Assembly (NCBI RefSeq): GCF_001428825.1
Contig: NZ_LMIT01000001.1
Coordinates: forward strand, 566,096 to 630,095
DNA: 64,000 nucleotides
Direction of reading: 5' to 3'
Source: Nocardioides sp. Root240
GTDB taxonomy: Bacteria; Actinomycetota; Actinomycetes; Propionibacteriales; Nocardioidaceae
Shown here piece by piece: positions 16,873 through 23,844 of this stretch; the first letter of the stretch is position 1, and each line of letters starts with the position of its first letter. Position numbers and translations under genes: made by a program. A model generated the notes under the pieces. That model was not told the DNA's origin, made no database searches, and saw only the letters and a program-made list of their open reading frames with translations.

Positions 16873-17745
16873 ATGGACCAGACCGAGGCCGCCGCGCAAG
16901 CCCCCGATGCGGACCTGACCATCGGCGACCTCGCCCAGCGAGCCGGCGTGACCACGTCCGTGCTGCGCATGTGGGAGTCGCGGCACGGCTTCCCGGTGCC
17001 CCACCGCCTGGCCAGCGGTCACCGCCGCTACACCGCGGCGGACGTCGAGCTGGTGCGCCAGGTGCTCCGCCGGCGCGATGCGGGCATCCGGCTGGAGGTG
17101 GCGATCGCCGAGGCGGCCGCCACGCGCCCGCCGAGCAACCCGTCCATCTACGCCGAGCTCCGCCGCCGCCACCCCGCGCTGGCCACCCACCGCCTGCGCA
17201 AGTCCACCCTGATCGCGCTGTCCTGGGCGATCGAGGACGAGTGCTGCGCGGTCGCGGACCGCCCGGTGCTCTTCGGGGCCTTCCAGCGCGCCGAGTTCTA
17301 CGCCCCGTCAGCGCCGCGCTGGACCGAGCTCGACCGCGTCGCACGCTCGGCGGTCGTCTTCGCCGACCACTGGCCCGACACCGCCGACGCGGCGAGCGGG
17401 CCGGTCCGCGCCACCCTCGCCGAGGATGCTCCGATGCGCCGGGAGTGGGCCGTGGTCTGCGACGCGGCCGACAGCACGGCCTGCCTGACCGCGTGGGAGC
17501 TGCCCGGCCAGGCCGCCGTCCCCGACCGCCAGCGGATCTTCGAGGCGATGTGGACGGTCGACCCGGCCGCCGTGCGCGACGCGGCTCGCGTCGCGGCCTC
17601 GGTCGCGGAGTCTGCCGGGGTGCTCGCCGCGCGCCCGCTGCTCTACGAGCTCGCCGAGGCGCCGGCACCGCGCACGACCACCCCCGACGGCGTCACCGCG
17701 CTCTTCAACCGCGTCGTCGCCTACGTCGACCGCCTCGGTCACTGA
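16873..17745 (+). CDS. MerR-family regulator with DICT sensory domain
   Basis: A 290-residue regulator. The N-terminal MerR winged helix (about 16-85) has TIGDLAQRAGVTTSVLRMWE and HRRYTAADVELVRQV. The C-terminal half matches a DICT domain, beginning LRKSTLIALSWAIEDECC near residue 110, a fold linked to light or redox sensing. The ATG at 16873 was chosen over the GTG at 16867 because a -10 box ends seven bases before it. The gene is divergent from the sigma-like gene and overlaps the FAD oxidoreductase tail-to-tail by seven bases. It may control the photolyase and the oxidoreductase; that is inference. Confidence 0.8.
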   Translation: MDQTEAAAQAPDADLTIGDLAQRAGVTTSVLRMWESRHGFPVPHRLASGHRRYTAADVELVRQVLRRRDAGIRLEVAIAEAAATRPPSNPSIYAELRRRHPALATHRLRKSTLIALSWAIEDECCAVADRPVLFGAFQRAEFYAPSAPRWTELDRVARSAVVFADHWPDTADAASGPVRATLAEDAPMRREWAVVCDAADSTACLTAWELPGQAAVPDRQRIFEAMWTVDPAAVRDAARVAASVAESAGVLAARPLLYELAEAPAPRTTTPDGVTALFNRVVAYVDRLGH

Positions 17746-18959
17746 CGCGCCAGCACCGCCCTGGCCGCCCGGCGGCCGGACGCGAGCGCGCCCTGGATCG
17801 AGCTCGTCGCCCGGTGGTCGCCCGCGACCACCAGGCCGGCCACCTCGACCGCCGGACGCATCGCGTGCGGTGCGGGCATCGCCGGAAGCGCGTGGGGAAC
17901 GTCGCGCACGGCCACCAGCTCCCACGGACCAGCCGGCGCCTCGTGCAGCGCGCGGGCCGTCGCCTCGACCGACTCCGCGGCGAGGTCCCCCGGACCGATC
18001 ACCGAGGTGGCGATCAACGAACGCCCGTCGGCGGCGTACTCCGGGGCCGAGGCGGTGAGGACGACCGACGTGGCCACGCCGGACCCGTCGGCATCGACGA
18101 CCAGTGTGCCGGACTGGCCGGGCCACGGGTCTGCCGCGAAGTAGAACGTGCGCACACCACGCAGCACCGGTGGCTCGCCGAGCGCCGGAAGCAGGTCGTG
18201 CGCGGCCCGGGAGTCCGTGGCCAGGACGACGGCACTCGCCGCCACCTCTGCACCACCCACCAGGCCGACGACACCGGGGGCCAGGTCGCTGACGTGGGAG
18301 CCCAGGCGCAGCGAGCCCGCTGGCAGGTCCGCGGCCAGCGCGTCCGGCAGGCGCTGCATGCCGCGCGCCGGCACGGCTGACCAGCCCCGGGCGAAGCAAC
18401 GCATCATGAGGTCGGCGAACACGCGGGAGGTCGCGACCTGCGGGTCGAGGACCACGCCGGCGAAGAAGGGCACCAGCACGTCGTCGACGACCTCCGCGGG
18501 GAGCACCTCGCGCCACACCTCGACCGCCGGGCGATCGTCCCGGGCCATGATCGCCGCCGGGGAGGAGGCCAGCAGACCGAGCACGTAGCGGGCCAGGGCG
18601 ACCTTGCCGCGGACGTCGGCAGCCCCCGAGGCGAGGGCGCGCCACGGCGCAGCCGGGCTCGCGAGCGGGTGGGGTACGTCGACCAGGCGGCCGCCACGCC
18701 GCACCCGGGCCCCGCGCGGCAGACGCCGCAGGTCGAGACGATCGAGGTCGATCTCGCGACGCAGCGCCGGGTAGGCGGTGTTGAGGACCTGGAACCCACG
18801 ATCGATCACGAACCCGTCGACGACGTCCGACCGGACCCGTCCACCGGGGGCATCCGCCGCCTCCAGGACCACCACCTCGCGCCCGGTGGCGACGAGCGCC
18901 CGGGCGCAGGCCAGTCCCGCGAGGCCGGCACCGACCACCACGACCGGTCGTTCACCCAT
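17739..18959 (-). CDS. FAD-dependent oxidoreductase, amine-oxidase/phytoene-desaturase-like
   Basis: A 406-residue flavoprotein. The N-terminal dinucleotide-binding motif VVVGAGLAGLACARAL and the following VLEAADAPGGRVRS are classic for the NAD(P)-binding/amine oxidase superfamily, and the C-terminal VAGLVVAGDHRATSSIQGAL closes the FAD site. The substrate is unknown; carotenoid-like or amine substrates are possible. The ATG at 18959 is preferred to the upstream GTG at 18977, which lies inside the inverted repeat. Its promoter shares sequence elements with that of the MerR-DICT gene. Confidence 0.8.
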   Translation of the reverse strand: MGERPVVVVGAGLAGLACARALVATGREVVVLEAADAPGGRVRSDVVDGFVIDRGFQVLNTAYPALRREIDLDRLDLRRLPRGARVRRGGRLVDVPHPLASPAAPWRALASGAADVRGKVALARYVLGLLASSPAAIMARDDRPAVEVWREVLPAEVVDDVLVPFFAGVVLDPQVATSRVFADLMMRCFARGWSAVPARGMQRLPDALAADLPAGSLRLGSHVSDLAPGVVGLVGGAEVAASAVVLATDSRAAHDLLPALGEPPVLRGVRTFYFAADPWPGQSGTLVVDADGSGVATSVVLTASAPEYAADGRSLIATSVIGPGDLAAESVEATARALHEAPAGPWELVAVRDVPHALPAMPAPHAMRPAVEVAGLVVAGDHRATSSIQGALASGRRAARAVLARQ

Positions 18960-18971
18960 CACGGCCCCGCT

Positions 18972-19000
18972 TTCCACAGAAAGTTCAACAGTCTGTGGAA
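18972..19000. promoter_or_regulatory. inverted repeat upstream of the FAD oxidoreductase
   Basis: TTCCACAGA-N11-TCTGTGGAA is a perfect 9-bp inverted repeat within the 61-bp gap between the oxidoreductase start and the end of the CsoR-like gene. The spacer contains GTTCAAC. The size and symmetry fit a dimeric regulator site. It could also fold into a hairpin in the message, so the DNA-binding role is not certain. Confidence 0.45.
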
Positions 19001-19020
19001 GTTTAGGAGAGCGAGGGTGA

Positions 19021-19281
19021 TCAGGCCAGTGCGAGGAAGAGCTTCTCCATCTTCTTCGCGTCCACGCTGTCGGGACCGCCCTCCTCGAGGCACTTCTGCA
19101 GTCCCGCGGCCACCAGCGCGTAGCCGCCCCGACTGACAGCCTTGCTGACCGCAGCCAGCTGCATCAGCGCGTCCTCGCACTCGGCGCCGTCCTCGAGCAT
19201 CCGGATCACGGACGCCAGGTGGCCGTTGGCCCGCTTGAGGCGCGTGATGATCGCCTTGATCTCGTCAGGCTCCAGCTGCAT
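19021..19281 (-). CDS. CsoR/FrmR-family repressor, CstR-like cysteine pattern
   Basis: An 86-residue all-helical regulator (DUF156). Cys35 and Cys64 are in the family positions, but the His normally four residues before the second Cys in copper-sensing CsoR is a Gly (GLQKC). A two-Cys site without His is the pattern of CstR, which senses persulfides, so copper sensing is unlikely. The gene overlaps the DUF302 gene by 17 bases and is downstream of it. Two C-tract/G-tract dyads in the divergent promoter region are the expected operators, giving autoregulation. Confidence 0.85.
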   Translation of the reverse strand: MQLEPDEIKAIITRLKRANGHLASVIRMLEDGAECEDALMQLAAVSKAVSRGGYALVAAGLQKCLEEGGPDSVDAKKMEKLFLALA

Positions 19282-19699
19282 CGGTTGCTCCCGTCGGTCC
19301 GGCCATCAGTGCCTCCATCATCCCGGTGAGCCGGGCGCGACCGTCGGCGGCCACCGCGGCGAGCTCCGGATCGGGCGTCAGCGAGGCCAGCAGTGCCGGG
19401 TCCATCACGTCGACGCGGGTGCCGCCCTCCCCCAGGTCGGCGACGACCACATTGCACGGCATCAGCACCGCGACCCGCGGCTCGACCTGCAGCGCACGGT
19501 GCGCGAGCTGCGGCCGGCAGGCGCCGAGGATCAGCTGCGCAGGGACGTCGACGTCGAGCTTCGCCTTGAGCGTCGCCCGGACGTCGATCTCCGTCAGCGC
19601 GCCGAAACCCGCGTCGCCGAGCAGGGCACGCACCCGCGTCACCGTGTCGTCGTACGACGACGCGAGGGTCGCGCTGAGCGTGAAGTCGGTCAGGTCCAT
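19265..19699 (-). CDS. DUF302 family protein
   Basis: A 144-residue soluble protein. The DUF302 core is visible at about 45-105: ALTEIDVRATLKAKLDVDVP, LGACRPQLAHRALQ and VLMPCNVVVADLG, with a conserved Cys in each of the last two stretches. DUF302 proteins are often encoded next to sulfur-transfer or metal-stress genes; their chemistry is not settled. The ATG at 19699 has a GGAGGAG box seven bases upstream. It is the first gene of the leftward transcript and is read divergently from the MMPL transporter. Confidence 0.85.
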   Translation of the reverse strand: MDLTDFTLSATLASSYDDTVTRVRALLGDAGFGALTEIDVRATLKAKLDVDVPAQLILGACRPQLAHRALQVEPRVAVLMPCNVVVADLGEGGTRVDVMDPALLASLTPDPELAAVAADGRARLTGMMEALMAGPTGATDAAGA

Positions 19700-19722
19700 G
19701 GGTCGCTCCTCCGTCGATTCAT

Positions 19723-19740
19723 TATCCCCCCGGGGGGATA
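19723..19740. promoter_or_regulatory. CsoR/CstR-type operator 1
   Basis: TAT-C6-G6-ATA is a perfect 18-bp palindrome 23 bp upstream of the DUF302 gene. CsoR and CstR proteins recognise this A/T-flanked C-tract/G-tract dyad. It should control the leftward DUF302-regulator transcript. Confidence 0.8.
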
Positions 19741-19756
19741 TGCTACGGTTCCGATC

Positions 19757-19776
19757 ATAACCCCCCAGGGGGATAA
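19757..19776. promoter_or_regulatory. CsoR/CstR-type operator 2
   Basis: ATAA-C6-A-G5-ATAA is a near-perfect second copy of the neighbouring operator, 17 bp away and 20 bp before the GTG of the MMPL gene. Two dyads, one near each divergent gene, suggest that the regulator represses both transcripts. Confidence 0.75.
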
Positions 19777-19795
19777 TCGGAAAGGAGGCGCCACC

Positions 19796-21934
19796 GTGGC
19801 GCAGCACTCGCTCGAACCTTCGCCCCACGCCGGCCCGCTCGGCCGGCTCGGCCTGTGGGTCCTCAGCCACCGGCGCGTGGTCGGGATCGGCTGGATCGTC
19901 GTCGTGGTCGGCCTCGGGGCGTTCGCCCCTGCCGTCGAGAAGAACCTCTCGGGCGCCGGCTGGCAGGCCGACGGATCCGAGTCGGTCGCGGTGCGCGACC
20001 TCGCGCAGGACCACTTCGGCGGCAACGCCAGCCACGCGATCCAGGTCGTCGTGCACCGCACCGACGGATCGCTCGACAGCGGCGACGGGCCGCGGGTGCT
20101 CGCCGAGGTCACCCGGATCCTCGAGGGCGAGCCGCGTCTCGGCGAGGTCGTCGCACCGCAGCCCGGAACCAGCCTCTCCCCCGACGGCCGCACGGCCGTC
20201 GTCCTCGCCGGGGCCGGCGTCGACACCAACGAGATGGTGCGCGTCGCCAGCGACCTCAAGGAGGACCTGCAGGCCCTGTCGACCGACACGGTCGCCGTGA
20301 ACCCGACCGGCTCGTCACTCCTGTGGTCCGACTTCAACGAGGCCAACCTCGAGGCGATGCTGACCTCGGAGATGTACTCCTGGCCCGTGACCCTGGCCAT
20401 CCTCGTGCTCGCCTTCGGTGCGCTCGTCGCCGCCGGACTCCCGCTGATGCTCACCCTCGCCGGCCTGGTCGCGTCGGCGGGATCGCTCGTGCTGCTCAAC
20501 GAGCTCGTGCCCGTCTCCATCTGGGCGATGAACTTCGCCATGATGTTCGCCCTCGCCCTGGGCATCGACTACGCACTCTTCCTCGTCGTCCGGTACCGGG
20601 CCGCCCGGATGGGCCGGCACGGATCCGCACGGCAGGCGATCGCCGAGACGATGGACACCGCGGGCAAGGCGGTGCTGCTCTCGGGAGCGACGGTGCTCGT
20701 GTCCCTGTCCGCCGTGATGCTGGTGCCGTCGCCGTCCTTCCGGTCGATGGCCGGCGGCATCATGATCTCGGTCGCCTTCGTCCTGGCGGCCACGCTCACG
20801 CTGCTGCCGCTGGTCCTCTTCAAGCTCGACGACCGGATCAACCGCCTGGCCCTGCCGTGGGTGAAGGCCGGCGAGCACCGCTCCCCCGTCTTCGCCCGCT
20901 GGGGTGAGCACCTGTGGCGGCACCCGGCCGCGTGGGGCATCGGCTCAACCGTCGTGCTGTTGCTCCTGGCCGCGCCGATCATCGGCCTGAAGACCGGCAT
21001 GCCCTCGATCAAGGTGCTGCCCGAGGACGCCAGTGCGCGGATCGGCTACGCGCAGGTCCAGGACGCCTTCGGCGAGGGTGCGCCCGGCACGCTCCAGGTC
21101 GTCATGAAGGACGCTGACGCGCCCGCCGCAGCCGCCGTGCTCACCTCCGACCCCGGCATCGCCGCGGTGACGCGGGCCGTCCCGGCGGGCGACGACAGTG
21201 GTCTCGCGCTGATCCAGGCCACGCCGACGGTCAACCCGTCCGACCCGGCCCTGCCCGAGACGGTCGACCGGCTGCGCGCCGAGCTGCCGTCGTCCGCACT
21301 CGTCGGCGGCGCGGCGGTCGAGAACATCGACCTGACCGACCAGCTCGACCGCTCGACACCACTCGTGATCGGCGTCGTGATGGGGCTCGGCTTCCTGCTC
21401 CTGCTGGTCGCCCTGCAGGCGCCGCTCATCGCCCTGCTCGGCACGCTCGCCAGCCTGCTGTCGACAGCCGCCGCCTTCGGTGTGGCACGACTGGTGTTCC
21501 AGGAGGGCCACGGCGCCGGGCTCCTCGGCTTCGAGCCGCAGGGCTTCCTCGACGCGTGGGCCCCGGTGTTCTTCTTCGCGATGATCTTCGCGATCGCGAT
21601 GGACTACACGGTCTTCCTGCTGGCGTCGGCCAAGGAGCACTGGGAGAAGTCGGGCGACCCGCGCGAGGCCATGGTCGGCGCCGTCGCCCACTCGGGACGG
21701 GTGATCTTCGCGGCTGGCGGAGTGATGGTCGCGGTGTTCTTCACCTTCGCGCTCTCCGGCCCGCTGCCGCCGAAGGAGATGGGCGTCATCCTCGGCGTCG
21801 CCGTCCTCCTCGACGCCTTCCTGGTCCGCCTCGTCCTGCTCCCCGTCCTGCTGCGCGTCTCCGGCCGCGCTGCCTGGGCGAGCCCGGCGTGGCTGCGCCG
21901 GATCCTGCCCCGCATCACCTTCGCCCACGACTGA
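19796..21934 (+). CDS. MMPL/RND-family transporter
   Basis: A 712-residue membrane transporter with the MMPL two-fold layout: a helix near the N-terminus (about 25-45), an extracytoplasmic loop, five helices including FALALGIDYALFLVVRYRA, then a second loop and helix set with FAIAMDYTVFLLASAKEHWE. The GTG at 19796 has a full AAAGGAGG box seven bases upstream, so the much longer upstream open frame is not used. It lies under operator 2. Substrates of such actinobacterial pumps are usually lipids or hydrophobic toxins; a sulfur-related role would be inferred from context only. Confidence 0.88.
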   Translation: MAQHSLEPSPHAGPLGRLGLWVLSHRRVVGIGWIVVVVGLGAFAPAVEKNLSGAGWQADGSESVAVRDLAQDHFGGNASHAIQVVVHRTDGSLDSGDGPRVLAEVTRILEGEPRLGEVVAPQPGTSLSPDGRTAVVLAGAGVDTNEMVRVASDLKEDLQALSTDTVAVNPTGSSLLWSDFNEANLEAMLTSEMYSWPVTLAILVLAFGALVAAGLPLMLTLAGLVASAGSLVLLNELVPVSIWAMNFAMMFALALGIDYALFLVVRYRAARMGRHGSARQAIAETMDTAGKAVLLSGATVLVSLSAVMLVPSPSFRSMAGGIMISVAFVLAATLTLLPLVLFKLDDRINRLALPWVKAGEHRSPVFARWGEHLWRHPAAWGIGSTVVLLLLAAPIIGLKTGMPSIKVLPEDASARIGYAQVQDAFGEGAPGTLQVVMKDADAPAAAAVLTSDPGIAAVTRAVPAGDDSGLALIQATPTVNPSDPALPETVDRLRAELPSSALVGGAAVENIDLTDQLDRSTPLVIGVVMGLGFLLLLVALQAPLIALLGTLASLLSTAAAFGVARLVFQEGHGAGLLGFEPQGFLDAWAPVFFFAMIFAIAMDYTVFLLASAKEHWEKSGDPREAMVGAVAHSGRVIFAAGGVMVAVFFTFALSGPLPPKEMGVILGVAVLLDAFLVRLVLLPVLLRVSGRAAWASPAWLRRILPRITFAHD

Positions 21935-21961
21935 CCCACACCCACCCTGAGAGGAAAGACC

Positions 21962-22336
21962 ATGACCACCTCACCCCACGGCAAGCCCGTCCTCGACGAG
22001 CTCTCGCCGCTGCACCGCAACCTGCGCCGCGCCATCCCGGACGTGTACGTCGGGTTCGGCGAGCTCTCGAAGGCCGCCTTCGACGACGGCGCCCTGCCCC
22101 GCAGCACCAAGGAGCTGATCGCCCTCGCCATCGGTGTCACCGAGGGCTGCGACGGCTGCATCGCCTCGCACGCGCAGGCCGCGGTCCGCGCCGGTGCGAC
22201 GAAGCAGGAGGCGGCCGAGGCGATCGGCGTGGCCTTCCTGATGCACGGCGGCCCGGCCACCATCCACGGCGCCCGCGCCTACGACGCGTTCTGCTCGTTC
22301 GCCGATGCCCTCGCCGACACCGCGCAGGAGGCCTGA
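21962..22336 (+). CDS. AhpD-like carboxymuconolactone decarboxylase-family protein
   Basis: A 124-residue protein with the CMD/AhpD fold. The redox motif EGCDGCIASH gives Cys63, Cys66 and His70, the AhpD arrangement used in peroxide or thiol reduction. A GAGGAAA box lies upstream of the ATG, and the gene follows the MMPL gene by 27 bases. In this operon a dithiol reductase would fit persulfide or peroxide detoxification; that reading depends on the CstR-like regulator. Confidence 0.85.
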   Translation: MTTSPHGKPVLDELSPLHRNLRRAIPDVYVGFGELSKAAFDDGALPRSTKELIALAIGVTEGCDGCIASHAQAAVRAGATKQEAAEAIGVAFLMHGGPATIHGARAYDAFCSFADALADTAQEA

Positions 22337-22339
22337 GCC

Positions 22340-22513
22340 GTGTGCCGTGCCGTGACCTGCAGGACCTGCGGGAGGACGACGTGGGCCGGCTGCGGCCACC
22401 ACGTCGCCGCAGTGAGGGCCCGCGTCCCCGCCGACCAGTGGTGCGCCGGCCACGCACCGGACCCGACCGCCGGCCAGGGCCTGTTGCGCCGGCTCTTCGG
22501 GCGGTCATCGTGA
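22340..22513 (+). CDS. small Cys-rich (zinc-ribbon-like) protein
   Basis: A 57-residue protein starting at the GTG at 22340. Cys2, Cys7, Cys10, Cys18 and Cys35, plus the neighbouring His20 and His21, look like a small metal-binding fold, with TCRTCGRTTWAGCGHH as the core. I recall very similar short proteins being widespread in actinobacteria, without a known function. It starts four bases after the AhpD-like stop, and its TGA overlaps the next GTG (GTGA), so all three genes are coupled. Confidence 0.75.
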   Translation: MCRAVTCRTCGRTTWAGCGHHVAAVRARVPADQWCAGHAPDPTAGQGLLRRLFGRSS

Positions 22514-22713
22514 ACGTCGACCGTCTCGTCCTCGCCCTGGCCGGGACGCTCGTGCTGGCAAGCGCGCTCCTCGCCACGGTGCTGTCGGGCTGGTGGCTGC
22601 TGCTCGCCGCGTTCGTCGGCGCCAACCTGTTGCAGGCCAGCGTCACCGGCTTCTGCCCGGCGGCGGTCGTGCTGCGCCGGTTCGGCGTACCGGCGGGGTG
22701 CGCCTTTCGCTGA
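22510..22713 (+). CDS. DUF2892 (YgaP-like) membrane protein
   Basis: A 67-residue protein with two close helices (about 5-22 and 27-43) and the family's typical ending FCPAAVVLRRFGV. DUF2892 domains are often fused to, or encoded next to, rhodaneses and persulfide-responsive regulators, which fits the CstR-like repressor at 19021. It starts at a GTG that overlaps the stop of the Cys-rich gene, and it ends two bases before the convergent RDD gene. Confidence 0.8.
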   Translation: MNVDRLVLALAGTLVLASALLATVLSGWWLLLAAFVGANLLQASVTGFCPAAVVLRRFGVPAGCAFR

Positions 22714-22715
22714 GC

Positions 22716-23219
22716 TCAGCTGCCGGTGCGCGCCTGGAGGTACGCCGCCAGCGGACCCGGCAGCTGCGCCGGCCGGTCGCCCCAGTCGTAGACCACGGCG
22801 GTCCGGGCGATCAGGTCGTGCAGCGCCCGGTGGTCGCGCCGGAGCACGATCAGCAGCGCGCCGATCCCGAAGACGGACGTGCTCAGCGGCAGCGCGAGGA
22901 CCCGCACCACGCAGGCGACCGGGCGCACCGGCCGCCCGTCGCGCGCGACCACCTTCAGGCCCACGGCGGCCTTGCCGATGGTCCGCCCGGCGACGGCGGT
23001 GCCGGCCACGACGTACACCGCACCCCAGGTGAGCAGCGCGAGCGTGGCGACGAGCCCGGTGCCGTCCTCGAGGGACACGTCGAGCAGCGCCTGCGCGAGG
23101 AAGCCGGCGATCCCCACCCCCAGGGAGTACGACGCCAGCACCACACCGACGTCGATGGCCGTCGCCGCTGCCCGGCTGACCGGCCCGGCGTACTGACCGG
23201 TGACGGTCCGGCGGCTCAC
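22716..23219 (-). CDS. RDD family membrane protein
   Basis: A 167-residue protein. The RDD domain has about three or four helices; diagnostic pieces are AATAIDVGVVLASYSLG near the start, GRTIGKAAVGLKVVARDG in the middle and RRDHRALHDLIARTAVV at the end. The function is unknown across the family, with transport and ion-balance roles proposed for some members. The ATG at 23219 overlaps the stop of the repeat protein upstream (ATGA), so they form a two-gene operon. Confidence 0.82.
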   Translation of the reverse strand: MSRRTVTGQYAGPVSRAAATAIDVGVVLASYSLGVGIAGFLAQALLDVSLEDGTGLVATLALLTWGAVYVVAGTAVAGRTIGKAAVGLKVVARDGRPVRPVACVVRVLALPLSTSVFGIGALLIVLRRDHRALHDLIARTAVVYDWGDRPAQLPGPLAAYLQARTGS

Positions 23220-23644
23220 CGGCCCTCCCCCGCCCGCTGAGCCGGTCCCACCAGCAGCTCAGGACCGAGCGGCGCCGGACCCGTACGTCGCAGCAGTCGG
23301 TCGACGATCCCGCCGACCACGGTGTCGAGCCCGACGACCTGGGCACGCGCCGCGTCGAGGGTGCGCCCGGCGAGGTTGCCCGTCGTGTCCGCGACGATGT
23401 CGGGGATGCCGGCCCGCTGGACCAGCTGCTCGACGTCCGCGCGCGCCAGCAGCCGGTCGACGTCGACCCGGTCGAGCAGGCGGTTCACGTCGACCCGCTC
23501 GAGCAGCTGGTTGACGTCCACCCGCTCCAGCAGGTCGTTGACGTCGACGTGGTCGAGGACCACCTCGATCGGCACGGCGTCGACCACCTTGCCGGTCACC
23601 GCACCGGCGACACGACCGAACAGACCGGGCTCCGCGGGCGTCAT
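23216..23644 (-). CDS. nine-residue-repeat protein upstream of the RDD gene
   Basis: A 142-residue protein of unknown function with an obvious tandem repeat at about 34-78: VDVNDLLER, VDVNQLLER, VDVNRLLDR, VDVDRLLAR, ADVEQLVQR. Each unit pairs a short beta-like start with a helix-like end, so a small solenoid or a nested helix bundle is likely. No membrane helix is present. The DNA repeats have a 27-bp period. The gene is translationally coupled to the RDD membrane protein, so the two products probably act together. Confidence 0.75.
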   Translation of the reverse strand: MTPAEPGLFGRVAGAVTGKVVDAVPIEVVLDHVDVNDLLERVDVNQLLERVDVNRLLDRVDVDRLLARADVEQLVQRAGIPDIVADTTGNLAGRTLDAARAQVVGLDTVVGGIVDRLLRRTGPAPLGPELLVGPAQRAGEGR

Positions 23645-23668
23645 GGCGTCAGGATTCCACAGGGGCGC

Positions 23669-23836
23669 CCTAGGGCGTGCCGGGCAATCCTGGGTGGATG
23701 CCCAAGTCGTCCAGTGCGTGCGATGGCAAGGCGCCGGTGCGCAGGCAGACTGGACGTCTTTCCAGCATCGGCAACGCCGCCAGCGTGCGTGCTGGGCGGG
23801 TTGGGCGCCGCCAAGGATTGCCCGACGCGCCCTAGG
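23669..23836. mobile_element. 168-bp MITE-like inverted-repeat element
   Basis: The ends, 23669-23694 and 23811-23836, are 26-bp inverted repeats matching at 23 positions, with tips CCTAGG. A second, nested inverted repeat (AAGTCGTCCAGT near 23704 and ACTGGACGTCTT near 23752, 11 of 12 matching) lies inside. The element fills the gap between the repeat-protein gene and the cardiolipin synthase and encodes nothing convincing. No target-site duplication is obvious. It may instead be a strong cruciform or a structured RNA. Confidence 0.5.
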
Positions 23837-23844
23837 CTCCGCGC

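Noticed and set aside
19142-21934. 930-residue version of the MMPL transporter
   Set aside because: The first 218 residues are antisense to the CsoR-like and DUF302 genes and cross both operators; the GTG at 19796 has a perfect ribosome site.
23400-23545. Regular 27-bp direct repeats that could look like CRISPR spacers
   Set aside because: They are the coding repeats of the nine-residue-repeat protein; there are no unique spacers and no cas genes.
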